A stretch of DNA of 64,000 nt, taken from contig CANIHD010000019.1 of the NCBI GenBank assembly GCA_947467345.1, positions 1-64,000 of the forward strand, in the 5' to 3' direction. This stretch comes from Alphaproteobacteria bacterium (GTDB lineage Bacteria; Pseudomonadota; Alphaproteobacteria; Micropepsales; Micropepsaceae). Both the position numbers and the translations under genes were made by a program. The notes under the pieces are model-generated. The model made no database searches. It was given only the letters and a program-made list of their open reading frames with translations, and was not told the DNA's origin. Position 1 is the stretch's first letter; each line of letters opens with the position of its first letter. This document shows, piece after piece, positions 9,651 to 17,664 of this stretch.

Positions 9651-10184
9651 ATGGAATCCGGCACGTGCATTTCCGTTGATGTGAAGGGGCGTCCGAAAGA
9701 CCGCGTCGCCTTGGCGCGCGCGTTTCGCGGGGGGCGTCCGTTGTGGCGCCGCCTTCCGCTGCTCGCCGCCGCCATCGTGTTCACAGTGATGGTAGTGTTC
9801 GGACGCGCCGCGTTCGTTCGCATCTGGGACGTTCCTTTGGCGCAGGCCGCGACGCTTTCCGCTTTCGCGGGCTTCGCGCTGTTCTTCGTCGCGCTGAATT
9901 TGTTCGCGCCGCTTGGACGCCGCAATCTCGAAGATCCGCGCGGCACGTTCCTGAAAGGCTTTCGCATCGATGTCGATGAAGCCGGCGTGCATATCGCGGG
10001 AGAGAATCTCGACGCACATCACCGCTGGCCGGGAATCTTGCGCCTGCAGGAAACCGAGAAACATTTCTTTGTTTATACCGACGGCGCTCAGGCGATCGTC
10101 GTGCCGAAAAGATCGTTCATAACGCCTGACGACATGGCCCGGTTCGGCGCGTTTATTCGCGGCCACATCGCGCCGGTCGCTTAA
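9651..10184 (+). CDS. YcxB-like membrane protein
   Basis: A 177-residue protein inserted between infB and rbfA. Two hydrophobic segments (about residues 33-52 and 63-87) are followed by a soluble domain with the pattern FRIDVDEAGVHIAGEN...HHRWPGILRLQETEKHFFVYTDGAQAIVVPKRSF. This resembles the YcxB-like C-terminal domain found in uncharacterised bacterial membrane proteins. It is 31 bp after infB and 9 bp before rbfA, so it is probably cotranscribed. Its function is unknown and it is not part of the usual infB-rbfA pair. Confidence 0.75.
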   Translation: MESGTCISVDVKGRPKDRVALARAFRGGRPLWRRLPLLAAAIVFTVMVVFGRAAFVRIWDVPLAQAATLSAFAGFALFFVALNLFAPLGRRNLEDPRGTFLKGFRIDVDEAGVHIAGENLDAHHRWPGILRLQETEKHFFVYTDGAQAIVVPKRSFITPDDMARFGAFIRGHIAPVA

Positions 10185-10193
10185 GGAACCAGC

Positions 10194-10628
10194 ATGGTCA
10201 AACGCCGTCCCACCTCGCGCGATACGCGCGGCGCGTCCACCAAAGGTCCGTCGCAACGGCAATTGCGCGTCGGCGAAATGCTGCGCCATGCCATGGCCGA
10301 TGTGATGCGCGAAGCCGATATCCGCGATCCTGATCTTGTCGGCGTGCCCGTGACGGTGACCGAAGTGCGCGCTTCGCCGGATATGCGCCACGCGCAGGTC
10401 TTTGTCGAACCTCTGGGCGGGCAGAACGCCGATAAGGTCGTCGCGGCACTCAATCGTCACAAAAGTTTTTTGCGCGGTGAACTCGGCCGCACCATCACCC
10501 TGAAATTCACCCCCGAACTCAGATTTGTCGAAGACACCACCTTCGCCGAGGCCGAAAAAATTCGCGCTCTTTTGCGTTCGGAAAAAGTTGCGCGCGATCT
10601 CAAGGCCGCGGACGAGAGCGAGGACTAA
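10194..10628 (+). CDS. rbfA: 30S ribosome-binding factor A
   Basis: Binds the small subunit and helps mature the 5' end of 16S rRNA. The 144-residue sequence shows the KH-like RbfA fold: QRQLRVGEMLRHAMADVM near residue 22, VTVTEVRASPDMRHAQVFVEP in the centre and LGRTITLKFTPELRFVED toward the end. An AAGGA sits 8 bp upstream of the ATG. It lies 6 bp before truB in the conserved infB-rbfA-truB-rpsO order. Confidence 0.96.
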   Translation: MVKRRPTSRDTRGASTKGPSQRQLRVGEMLRHAMADVMREADIRDPDLVGVPVTVTEVRASPDMRHAQVFVEPLGGQNADKVVAALNRHKSFLRGELGRTITLKFTPELRFVEDTTFAEAEKIRALLRSEKVARDLKAADESED

Positions 10629-10634
10629 AGCCTG

Positions 10635-11594
10635 ATGGCCCGTAAGAAAAAGGGCACGCCCGTTCACGGTTGGGTTGTGCTGGACAAGCCGGAAGGCATC
10701 ACCTCAACCCAGGCGGTCGGGCGGGTGCGGCGCGTATTCGATGCCCAGAAGGCCGGCCATGCCGGGACCCTCGATCCCTTGGCCACTGGCGTTCTGGCGG
10801 TGGCGCTGGGCGAGGCCACCAAAACCGTGCCCTACGCCATGGATGGCGAGAAGCGCTACAGCTTCACTTTGCGCTGGGGCGAGGCCACCGACACCGACGA
10901 TTCCCAAGGCCAGGTGATCGCCCGCTCCGAACATCGGCCAACCGAGGCTGAGATTTTAGCTCAACTCCCTCATTTCATTGGAGAAATCCAGCAAATCCCG
11001 CCCGATTATTCCGCCGTCAAGGTGGACGGCGAACGCGCCTACGATTTGGCCCGCGAGGGCGAGCAACTTGATCTGGCCGCCCGGACCATCGAAATCTACG
11101 AGGCCCAGCTTGTTGCCATGCCGGACGCGGATTCCGCCGTGTTTGAAATGGCTTGCGGCAAGGGCTCCTATGTCCGGGCCTGGGTTCGGGACCTGGCGCG
11201 GGCGCTCGGGACCGTCGCCCACGTCACCCAGCTCCGCCGTTTGCAGGTCGGCGGATTTCGGATTGAGGGGGCAATTTCGCTGGAATTGCTGGAGACCTTC
11301 AGCCATAGTCCCGCCGCTTTGGAGCATCTGAAGCCGATTTCGACCGCGCTGGACGACATCCCGGCACTGGCCGTCACGGCAACAGATTCGGTTCGACTCC
11401 GCAGCGGTAGTTCAATTCTCCTACGCGCGTCTGATTTTGCGCGGTTGGCGGAAGGTTCGGCCGACGCGGATCTGAATTTGCAAGGCCTTACGGTCTATCT
11501 CTCGACCGCCAAGGGGGAGCCGGTGGCTCTCGCCGAGGTGGCGCAAGGAGAGCTGAGACCGTTTCGGGTTTTCAACTTTGGCGCCGGCGTATAA
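10635..11594 (+). CDS. truB: tRNA pseudouridine-55 synthase
   Basis: Forms pseudouridine at position 55 in the T-loop of tRNAs. The 319-residue protein starts HGWVVLDKPEGITST and carries the catalytic GHAGTLDPLATG motif with the nucleophilic Asp at residue 47. RYSFTLRWGEATDTDDSQG, PPDYSAVKVDGERAYDLAREG and the GSYVRAWVRDLARALG segment are further family blocks. The tail (about 235-319) matches the alphaproteobacterial C-terminal extension. It lies between rbfA and rpsO. Confidence 0.97.
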   Translation: MARKKKGTPVHGWVVLDKPEGITSTQAVGRVRRVFDAQKAGHAGTLDPLATGVLAVALGEATKTVPYAMDGEKRYSFTLRWGEATDTDDSQGQVIARSEHRPTEAEILAQLPHFIGEIQQIPPDYSAVKVDGERAYDLAREGEQLDLAARTIEIYEAQLVAMPDADSAVFEMACGKGSYVRAWVRDLARALGTVAHVTQLRRLQVGGFRIEGAISLELLETFSHSPAALEHLKPISTALDDIPALAVTATDSVRLRSGSSILLRASDFARLAEGSADADLNLQGLTVYLSTAKGEPVALAEVAQGELRPFRVFNFGAGV

Positions 11595-11623
11595 CGCCCC
11601 GCCGCAACGGAAATGGATGACCG

Positions 11624-11893
11624 ATGTCGGTGACAACCGAACGTAAGAAATCAGTGATCGACGAATACGCGCTCAAAGAAGGTGACACAGGTTCGCCTGA
11701 AGTTCAGGTGGCCATACTTTCCGAGCGCATCACCAATCTGACCGAGCATTTCAAAATGCACGTGAAAGACAATCATTCACGCCGCGGCTTGATCAAAATG
11801 GTGTCTCAGCGCCGCCGTCTCCTCGACTATGTCAAGGCGACGGATCAGAAGCGCTATGAGCAACTCATTCAGCGTTTGGGCTTGAGGCGCTGA
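11624..11893 (+). CDS. rpsO: 30S ribosomal protein S15
   Basis: An 89-residue primary 16S rRNA-binding protein of the small subunit. It is full length and typical, with [46 protein letters not shown] and [24 protein letters not shown]. It starts at ATG 11624, 30 bp after truB. In enterobacteria rpsO and pnp are cotranscribed; here they keep that order with a 183-bp spacer. Confidence 0.98.
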   Translation: MSVTTERKKSVIDEYALKEGDTGSPEVQVAILSERITNLTEHFKMHVKDNHSRRGLIKMVSQRRRLLDYVKATDQKRYEQLIQRLGLRR

Positions 11894-12075
11894 AGTCTCA
11901 GTCCGAATCGAACGGTTCTCCCGTTCATGTAGGCCGGATTCCATATTCGGTCGTGTTGACGTGCGCCCTGCATGTGCGGGGTTTTGCGCGTTTTGTACCC
12001 TTGGGACGCGTCTAGCGATTCCCAGGTCTTAGGCCCGTACGCAATCCGGCGGCGGGAGAGGAAGGACGTAATTTC
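11894..12075 (+). promoter_or_regulatory. rpsO-pnp spacer / pnp leader
   Basis: A 182-bp non-coding spacer ahead of pnp. It includes a short stem (GAACGG with CCGTTC, near 11907-11923) with no T-tract, and a purine-rich GGGAGAGGAAGGA just before the pnp ATG that provides the ribosome-binding site. In other bacteria the pnp leader is processed by RNase III for autoregulation; that role here is only inferred from position. Confidence 0.35.
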
Positions 12076-14211
12076 ATGTTCAAAATACATCGCGAGGAAA
12101 TTGAGTGGGCCGGGCGCAAGCTCGTCCTCGAAACCGGCCGTGTTGCGCGCCAAGCTGACGGCGCTGTGCTGGCCACCTATGGTGAAACCGTTGTGCTGGC
12201 CACTGCGGTCGGCGCGCCGGAACCGAAAGCGGGCATCGACTTTTTCCCGCTCACGGTGAACTACCAGGAAAAATTCTACGCAGCGGGCAAGATTCCGGGC
12301 GGATATTTCCGCCGTGAAGGACGGCCCACGGAACGCGAGACATTGATCTCGCGCCTGATCGACCGCCCCATTCGCCCGCTTTTCGTTGCCGGCTATCGCA
12401 ACGAAACGCAGGTCGTCATCACCGTGCTTAGCCACGATCTGGAAAACGAGCCGGATGTGGTGGCCCTGGTGGCATCGTCTGCCGCGCTGACCCTGTCGGG
12501 CATTCCCTTCATGGGCCCCATCGGCGGCGCGCGCGTCGGCTTTATCGACGGCGAATACAGACTGAACCCCTATATCGAAGACATGAAAAACTCGTCGCTC
12601 GACCTCGTTGTGGCGGGCACGGGCGATGCGGTGCTGATGGTGGAATCGGAAGCTAAAGAGCTGTCCGAAGACGTCATGCTCGGCGCCGTCATGTTCGGCC
12701 ATCGCGGCATGCAACCGGTCATCGAGGCGATCATTCGTCTCGCGGAGAAGGCGGCGAAAGAACCGCGCGACGTCAAAGTCAACGACTACTCGCATTACGA
12801 CGCGCTGTTGTCGAAGCACGTCGAAAGCGATTTGAAGGCCGCGTACCAAATCCCGGTGAAGTTCACCCGCCGTGATCGCATCGATGCGATCAAATCGGGC
12901 GCTGTCGCAGCTCTCATCGGCGATGAGGACGGCAAGATTCCGGCCGACAAGATCGGCAAATTGTTCAAGCAGGTTGAAAGCCGCGTTATGCGCGGGGCCG
13001 TGCTCGACACCGGCCGTCGCATCGACGGACGCGATTTGAAGACGGTGCGTCCGATTCTCGGCGAAGTCGGCATTCTGCCGCGTACACATGGCAGCGCATT
13101 GTTCACCCGTGGTGAAACCCAAGCCATCGTGGTGACGACACTGGGCACCGGCGAAGACGAGCAATTCGTCGATTCGCTGGAAGGCACGTTCAAAGAGCAC
13201 TTCATGCTGCACTACAATTTCCCTCCCTACTCGGTGGGTGAAGTGGGCCGCATGGGCGGCGCCGGACGTCGCGAAATCGGCCACGGCAAATTGGCTTGGC
13301 GCGCGCTGAATCCGGTCCTGCCGGAAAAGGCGACGTTCCCTTACACAATCCGCATCGTGTCCGAGATCACCGAATCCAACGGCTCGTCGTCCATGGCGAC
13401 GGTCTGCGGCGCCTCTCTCGCTCTGATGGATGCGGGCGTGCCGTTGAAGCGCGCCGTCTCGGGCATTGCGATGGGTCTCATCAAGGAAGGCGCGCGCTTT
13501 GCGGTGCTCTCAGACATTCTTGGCGACGAAGACCATCTCGGCGACATGGATTTCAAAGTGGCGGGCACTGAAGTCGGTGTCACCTCGCTGCAGATGGACA
13601 TCAAGATCACCGGCATCACCGAAGAAATCATGCGCGTGGCGCTTGACCAGGCCAAGGATGGGCGTCTGCACATCCTCGGTGAAATGGGTAAGGCGATCAC
13701 GGGCGCGCGCACCGAACTCGGTGAACACGCGCCGCGCATCGAAGTGATCCAGATCCCGACCGACAAGATCCGTGAAGTGATCGGTTCGGGCGGCAAGGTG
13801 ATCCGCGAGATCGTCGAAAAGACCGGCGCCAAGATCGACATTCAAGACGACGGCACGGTGAAAGTCGCCAGTGCCGATGGCGAATCGATCAGGGCTGCGC
13901 TGAAATGGATCAAGTCGATCGTGGCTGAGCCCGAAATCGGCGAGATCTACGAAGGCAAGGTCGTGAAGGTGATGGATTTCGGCGCCTTCGTGAACTTCTT
14001 CGGCCCGCGCGACGGCCTGGTTCACATCTCCGAACTGGCAGCCAAGCGCGTCGGTAAGGTCACGGACATCGTCAAGGAAGGCGACACCGTGAAGGTGAAA
14101 CTCGTCGGCTTCGACGATCGCGGCAAGGTGCGCCTGTCCATGAAAGTGGTCGATCAGGAAACCGGCAAGGAAATCGTTCCCGAGAAGCAGGAGCAGCCCG
14201 CCGCCAATTGA
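12076..14211 (+). CDS. pnp: Polyribonucleotide nucleotidyltransferase (PNPase)
   Basis: A 3'-5' phosphorolytic exoribonuclease and degradosome component that trims and turns over RNA. The 711-residue protein has two RNase PH domains (about 1-215 and 310-540, with [15 protein letters not shown] and [20 protein letters not shown]), an intervening helical domain, a KH domain (starting about 556, [15 protein letters not shown]) and an S1 domain (about 622-690, [16 protein letters not shown]). Start ATG at 12076 with a strong purine-rich ribosome-binding site. A rho-independent terminator follows the stop. Confidence 0.98.
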   Translation: MFKIHREEIEWAGRKLVLETGRVARQADGAVLATYGETVVLATAVGAPEPKAGIDFFPLTVNYQEKFYAAGKIPGGYFRREGRPTERETLISRLIDRPIRPLFVAGYRNETQVVITVLSHDLENEPDVVALVASSAALTLSGIPFMGPIGGARVGFIDGEYRLNPYIEDMKNSSLDLVVAGTGDAVLMVESEAKELSEDVMLGAVMFGHRGMQPVIEAIIRLAEKAAKEPRDVKVNDYSHYDALLSKHVESDLKAAYQIPVKFTRRDRIDAIKSGAVAALIGDEDGKIPADKIGKLFKQVESRVMRGAVLDTGRRIDGRDLKTVRPILGEVGILPRTHGSALFTRGETQAIVVTTLGTGEDEQFVDSLEGTFKEHFMLHYNFPPYSVGEVGRMGGAGRREIGHGKLAWRALNPVLPEKATFPYTIRIVSEITESNGSSSMATVCGASLALMDAGVPLKRAVSGIAMGLIKEGARFAVLSDILGDEDHLGDMDFKVAGTEVGVTSLQMDIKITGITEEIMRVALDQAKDGRLHILGEMGKAITGARTELGEHAPRIEVIQIPTDKIREVIGSGGKVIREIVEKTGAKIDIQDDGTVKVASADGESIRAALKWIKSIVAEPEIGEIYEGKVVKVMDFGAFVNFFGPRDGLVHISELAAKRVGKVTDIVKEGDTVKVKLVGFDDRGKVRLSMKVVDQETGKEIVPEKQEQPAAN

Positions 14212-14238
14212 TTTTCGCGCCATTAAGCGAAGATTTAA

Positions 14239-14276
14239 GCCGCTCGCGGGGAAATCCGCGGGCGGCTTTTGTTTTG
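14239..14276 (+). terminator. Rho-independent terminator after pnp
   Basis: A GC-rich stem with arms GCCGC-T-CGCGG and CCGCG-G-GCGGC around a short loop is followed directly by TTTTGTTTT. It lies 28 bp after the pnp stop and closes the translation-gene block. Confidence 0.85.
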
Positions 14277-14320
14277 TTGCAGAGAAAGCGCGGCTGGCTA
14301 TGATCCGCGAGCTTTAGCGA

Positions 14321-14542
14321 ATGAGCGGATCCATGCCTCAGTCTTTCCCACCGCCGGAAGTCATCTTGGTCGAGAATACCCGCGTCGCCTGCGATGGCGG
14401 CGGTGGCGCTCTCGGTCATCCGAAGGTTTACATGGAGATGGGCGAGAACAATTTCGTGGAATGCGGCTATTGCGACCGGCGGTTTGAACTCAGCCCGCAC
14501 GCGCTGGAAGCGCGCGCGAAGGGCGAGGCTCCAGCGCATTGA
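14321..14542 (+). CDS. Zinc-finger domain protein (zf-CHCC type)
   Basis: A 73-residue protein with the CDGGGGALGHPKVYMEM and ECGYCDRRFEL patterns of the CHCC zinc-finger family. It is related to the NDUFS6 accessory subunit of respiratory complex I and is common as a small stand-alone protein in alphaproteobacteria. The conserved Cys, His, Cys, Cys ligands are all visible. The start is ATG 14321 or ATG 14333. Its stop overlaps the TTG start of polA, so the pair is probably coupled. Whether it acts with complex I or elsewhere is not shown by the sequence. Confidence 0.82.
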   Translation: MSGSMPQSFPPPEVILVENTRVACDGGGGALGHPKVYMEMGENNFVECGYCDRRFELSPHALEARAKGEAPAH

Positions 14543-17418
14543 GCGCTGAAGGCAGTCACCGGCCGCTAAAGCCCGGCGATCATGTCTATCTGATCGATGG
14601 TTCGGGCTATGTGTTTCGCGCCTATCACGCGCTGCCGCCGCTCACGCGCAAATCCGATGGTCTGCCCACCGGCGCCGTAGCCGGTTTCTCGAACATGATG
14701 TGGAAGCTGCTCGCCGATACCAAAGCGGGCGACAAGCCGACCCATCTGGCCGTCATCTTCGACGCCGGCAGTCAGACCTTCCGCAACGACATGTACGCCG
14801 AGTACAAGGCGAACCGCGAAGCGCCGCCAGAAGATCTCATCCCGCAATTTCCGCTCACGCGTGAATCGACACGCGCCTTCGGCGTGCCGTCGATCGAGAA
14901 GGACGGCTTCGAGGCGGACGACCTTATCGCTACCTATGCGCGCGTTGCGCGCGAAGCGGGCGCCAAAGTCACTATTGTTTCCTCCGATAAGGACCTGATG
15001 CAGCTGGTGCGGGGCGGCGTGGTGGACATGCTCGACACCATGAAGAACAAGCGTATAGGGCCGGCCGAGGTGATGGAGCGCTTCGGCGTGCCGCCGGAAA
15101 AAGTCATCGACGTGCAGGCGCTGATCGGCGATCCGATCGACAACGTGCCCGGCATACGCGGCATCGGCGTCAAGACAGCCGCCAAGCTGATCAGTGAGTT
15201 CGGCGATCTGGAAACGCTGCTCGCGCGCGCGGGCGAAGTGAAACAGGAAAAATGCCGCCTGTCGCTGATCGAGGGCGCGGATATCGCGCGGCTCTCTGCA
15301 AAGCTGGTGACGTTGGACGAGCATGTTCCGCTCGATACCGATGTGGCGGATTTCGGGGTGCGCGAGCCGGACGCGAACGTGCTGCTGCCATTCCTGCAGA
15401 AAATGGAATTCTCAACTCTTACAAAACGCGTTGCGACCGCGCTTGGGCTCGAAGATTTCGAATTGGCGCCGCTTCCTCCCCCGGCGCCGCGTGCTGAAGC
15501 GAGTGCTGCGATCCCTGCCGGCGGTAAAGGTGTGCCGGGTACTGTTGCCGGCCGCGCCGCTGCCATGTCGCCTATCGATCACGCGCGCTATGAAACGGTG
15601 ACCGATCTCGCTGCACTGGAACGCTGGGTCGCCGCCGCACGCGATTCCGGTCTTGTCGGCATTGCCCTCGAACGCGCCGCGACAGATACCGGCCATGGCG
15701 AACTCGTGGGCATCGCACTCGCGCTTAGTCCCCTCCATGTTGCCTATATTCCCGTCGGCCATGGCGGCAATGCCGCCGGCAGTTTGGAATTGAGCGTGCG
15801 GCCGACGCAGCTCGCCGAGAAAGACGTGATGGCACGCCTCAAGCCTTTGCTTGAAGACGAGTCGGCGCTGAAGGTTGGTCACAATATCAAATTCGCCGCG
15901 CGTATGTTGCTGGAGCGCGGCATCAAGCTCACCGCCGCCGACGATGTCATGCTGCTCAGCTATGTTCTGGAAGCCGGGCTTCACGGCTACAGGCTGGAAG
16001 AACTCGCCGAGGTGCATCTGGGTTTGCGCGCAATCGATTTGGCCGATCTCCTCGGTAAGGGGCGCGAAAAACTCACGCTGACAACGCTGCCGATGGCGGA
16101 TGCCGCGCGCTATGTCGGCGAACGCGCCGATCTGGCTTTGCGCCTCTTCGCCATCATCAAACCGGCCCTGATCGCGGCGAAGCGCATGACCGTCTACGAG
16201 ACGCTGGAACGCCCACTCATTCCCGTCATCGCGCGCATGGAATGCGCCGGCATTCGCGTCGATCCGGGATTTCTCGCCAAGCTCTCCAACGATTTCGCCA
16301 AAGAAATGGCGCGGCTGGAGACGGAAATTCACGCGCTGGCGGGCGAGAAATTCAATCTCGGTTCGCCCAAGCAGCTCGGCGATATTCTGTTCGGAAAATT
16401 GTCGTTGCCAGGCGGACGCAAAACAAAAACCGGCGCCTGGTCGACGGACGCCGACATTCTGGAAGAGCTTGCGCTCACTCACGATATGCCGGCGCGCATT
16501 TTGGAATGGCGCCAGCTTTCGAAGCTTAAATCGACCTACACGGACTCGTTGCCGTTGCACATCGATGCCAAGACGAACCGGGTACACACCACGTTCCAGT
16601 TCGCCGCGACGACGACGGGGCGCATCTCCTCCATCGATCCGAATTTGCAGAACATTCCCATTCGCACCAGCGCGGGCCGCCAGCTCCGCCGCGCGTTCAT
16701 CGCGGCGCCGGGCAAGCGTTTGATCTCGGCCGACTACAGCCAGATCGAACTTCGGCTTCTGGCGCATGTCGCCGAGGTGCCCGCTTTACGCCAGGCTTTC
16801 ACCGATGGCACAGACATTCACGCCATGACCGCGTCCGAAATGTTCAACGTGCCGGTGAAAGGCATGCCGCCGGAGGTGCGCAGCCGTGCCAAGGCGATCA
16901 ATTTTGGCATCATTTATGGCATCTCGGCGTTCGGCCTTGCCAATCAGCTTGGCATCGGGCGCGGCGAAGCCGACAGCTACATCAAGAAATATTTCGAGCG
17001 CTTCCCCGGCATTCGCGATTACATGGAAACGACGCGGCTTTTCGCGCGCGAGCACGGCTATGTCGAAACGATTTTCGGCCGCCGCATCCATATCCGCGAT
17101 TCCAAATCGTCGAATCCCGCGCAGCGCGCGGCGGGAGATCGGCAAGCCATCAATGCGCCGATACAAGGCTCCGCCGCCGATGTCATTCGCCGCGCGATGG
17201 TGCGTTTGCCAGAAGCAATGGCGGCGAAGAATCTCGATGCCGAACTTCTGCTGCAGGTGCACGACGAACTTGTCATCGAAGCCAGCGAGCGCGATATGGA
17301 TGCGGTGTGCGCCCTGGCGCGTGACATCATGGAGAAGGCGCCGCTACCGGCGGTACAATTGCGTGTGAAGCTTGTTGTCGATGCGCGCGCCGGTCTCAAT
17401 TGGGACGAAGCGCATTAG
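14539..17418 (+). CDS. polA: DNA polymerase I with degenerate proofreading site
   Basis: Fills gaps and removes RNA primers in replication and repair. The 959-residue protein has a 5'-3' exonuclease domain (about 1-290), a 3'-5' exonuclease-like domain (about 345-535) and a family A polymerase domain (about 560-959) with intact DYSQIELRLLAH, RAKAINFGIIYG and LLQVHDELVIEA motifs. In the 3'-5' domain the residues aligning with E. coli D355, D424 and D501 read Ala376, Ala453 and Arg529, while Glu378 (E357) remains, so proofreading is predicted lost. TTG 14539 is the only upstream start that keeps the conserved HVYLIDGSGYVFRAYHALPP segment. Confidence 0.95.
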   Translation: MSAEGSHRPLKPGDHVYLIDGSGYVFRAYHALPPLTRKSDGLPTGAVAGFSNMMWKLLADTKAGDKPTHLAVIFDAGSQTFRNDMYAEYKANREAPPEDLIPQFPLTRESTRAFGVPSIEKDGFEADDLIATYARVAREAGAKVTIVSSDKDLMQLVRGGVVDMLDTMKNKRIGPAEVMERFGVPPEKVIDVQALIGDPIDNVPGIRGIGVKTAAKLISEFGDLETLLARAGEVKQEKCRLSLIEGADIARLSAKLVTLDEHVPLDTDVADFGVREPDANVLLPFLQKMEFSTLTKRVATALGLEDFELAPLPPPAPRAEASAAIPAGGKGVPGTVAGRAAAMSPIDHARYETVTDLAALERWVAAARDSGLVGIALERAATDTGHGELVGIALALSPLHVAYIPVGHGGNAAGSLELSVRPTQLAEKDVMARLKPLLEDESALKVGHNIKFAARMLLERGIKLTAADDVMLLSYVLEAGLHGYRLEELAEVHLGLRAIDLADLLGKGREKLTLTTLPMADAARYVGERADLALRLFAIIKPALIAAKRMTVYETLERPLIPVIARMECAGIRVDPGFLAKLSNDFAKEMARLETEIHALAGEKFNLGSPKQLGDILFGKLSLPGGRKTKTGAWSTDADILEELALTHDMPARILEWRQLSKLKSTYTDSLPLHIDAKTNRVHTTFQFAATTTGRISSIDPNLQNIPIRTSAGRQLRRAFIAAPGKRLISADYSQIELRLLAHVAEVPALRQAFTDGTDIHAMTASEMFNVPVKGMPPEVRSRAKAINFGIIYGISAFGLANQLGIGRGEADSYIKKYFERFPGIRDYMETTRLFAREHGYVETIFGRRIHIRDSKSSNPAQRAAGDRQAINAPIQGSAADVIRRAMVRLPEAMAAKNLDAELLLQVHDELVIEASERDMDAVCALARDIMEKAPLPAVQLRVKLVVDARAGLNWDEAH

Positions 17419-17445
17419 CGCGAGAACCTGAGGCAACAGTCACAT

Positions 17446-17570
17446 TGTCATCCCCGGCCGAGCGATGCGTTCGCCTCGCGAGGGGAAGGGGAGCCAGGTT
17501 TCAAAATCATCGCGTGGTCAGACCTGGATCCCGGGGCGCGCGGCGCGTGCGCCGCTTGCCCGGGATGACA
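17446..17570. repeat. 125-bp interspersed palindromic repeat with TGTCATCCC ends
   Basis: The element begins TGTCATCCCCGGCC and ends GCCCGGGATGACA, so its ends are inverted copies (TGTCATCCC / GGGATGACA). The interior holds further self-complementary GC-rich sequence (GCGCGCGGCGCGTGCGC). This architecture matches small interspersed palindromic elements seen repeatedly in alphaproteobacterial intergenic regions. It lies 28 bp after polA and may also act as a transcript end. Confidence 0.7.
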
Positions 17571-17585
17571 GATGGAAAGCAAGGG

Positions 17586-17627
17586 TCATCCTTCGAGACG
17601 CGTGCTGCGCACGCTCCTCAGGATGAG
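17586..17627. repeat. 42-bp palindromic repeat (TCATCCTTCGAG...CTCAGGATGA)
   Basis: A second, different repeat: TCATCCTTCGAGACGC, then GTGCTGCGCAC, then GCTCCTCAGGATGA. The outer arms TCATCCT/AGGATGA and the central GTGC/GCAC pair. It is of a kind commonly scattered in alphaproteobacterial genomes. It sits only 15 bp from the preceding repeat, between polA and the convergent 577-residue gene. Confidence 0.7.
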
Positions 17628-17664
17628 GAAAAAAGCGCGCTACATATCTGCGTAGTGATAAACA

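Noticed and set aside
11869-13284. 471-codon open frame on the minus strand
   Set aside because: Antisense to pnp, with His/Arg/Asp-rich shadow composition and no family pattern.
14223-14238. CtrA-like TTAA...TTAA pair after pnp
   Set aside because: The spacing is 8 bp, not 7, and it lies beside a terminator with no gene start.
15412-16767. 451-codon open frame on the minus strand
   Set aside because: Antisense to polA; no recognisable motif.
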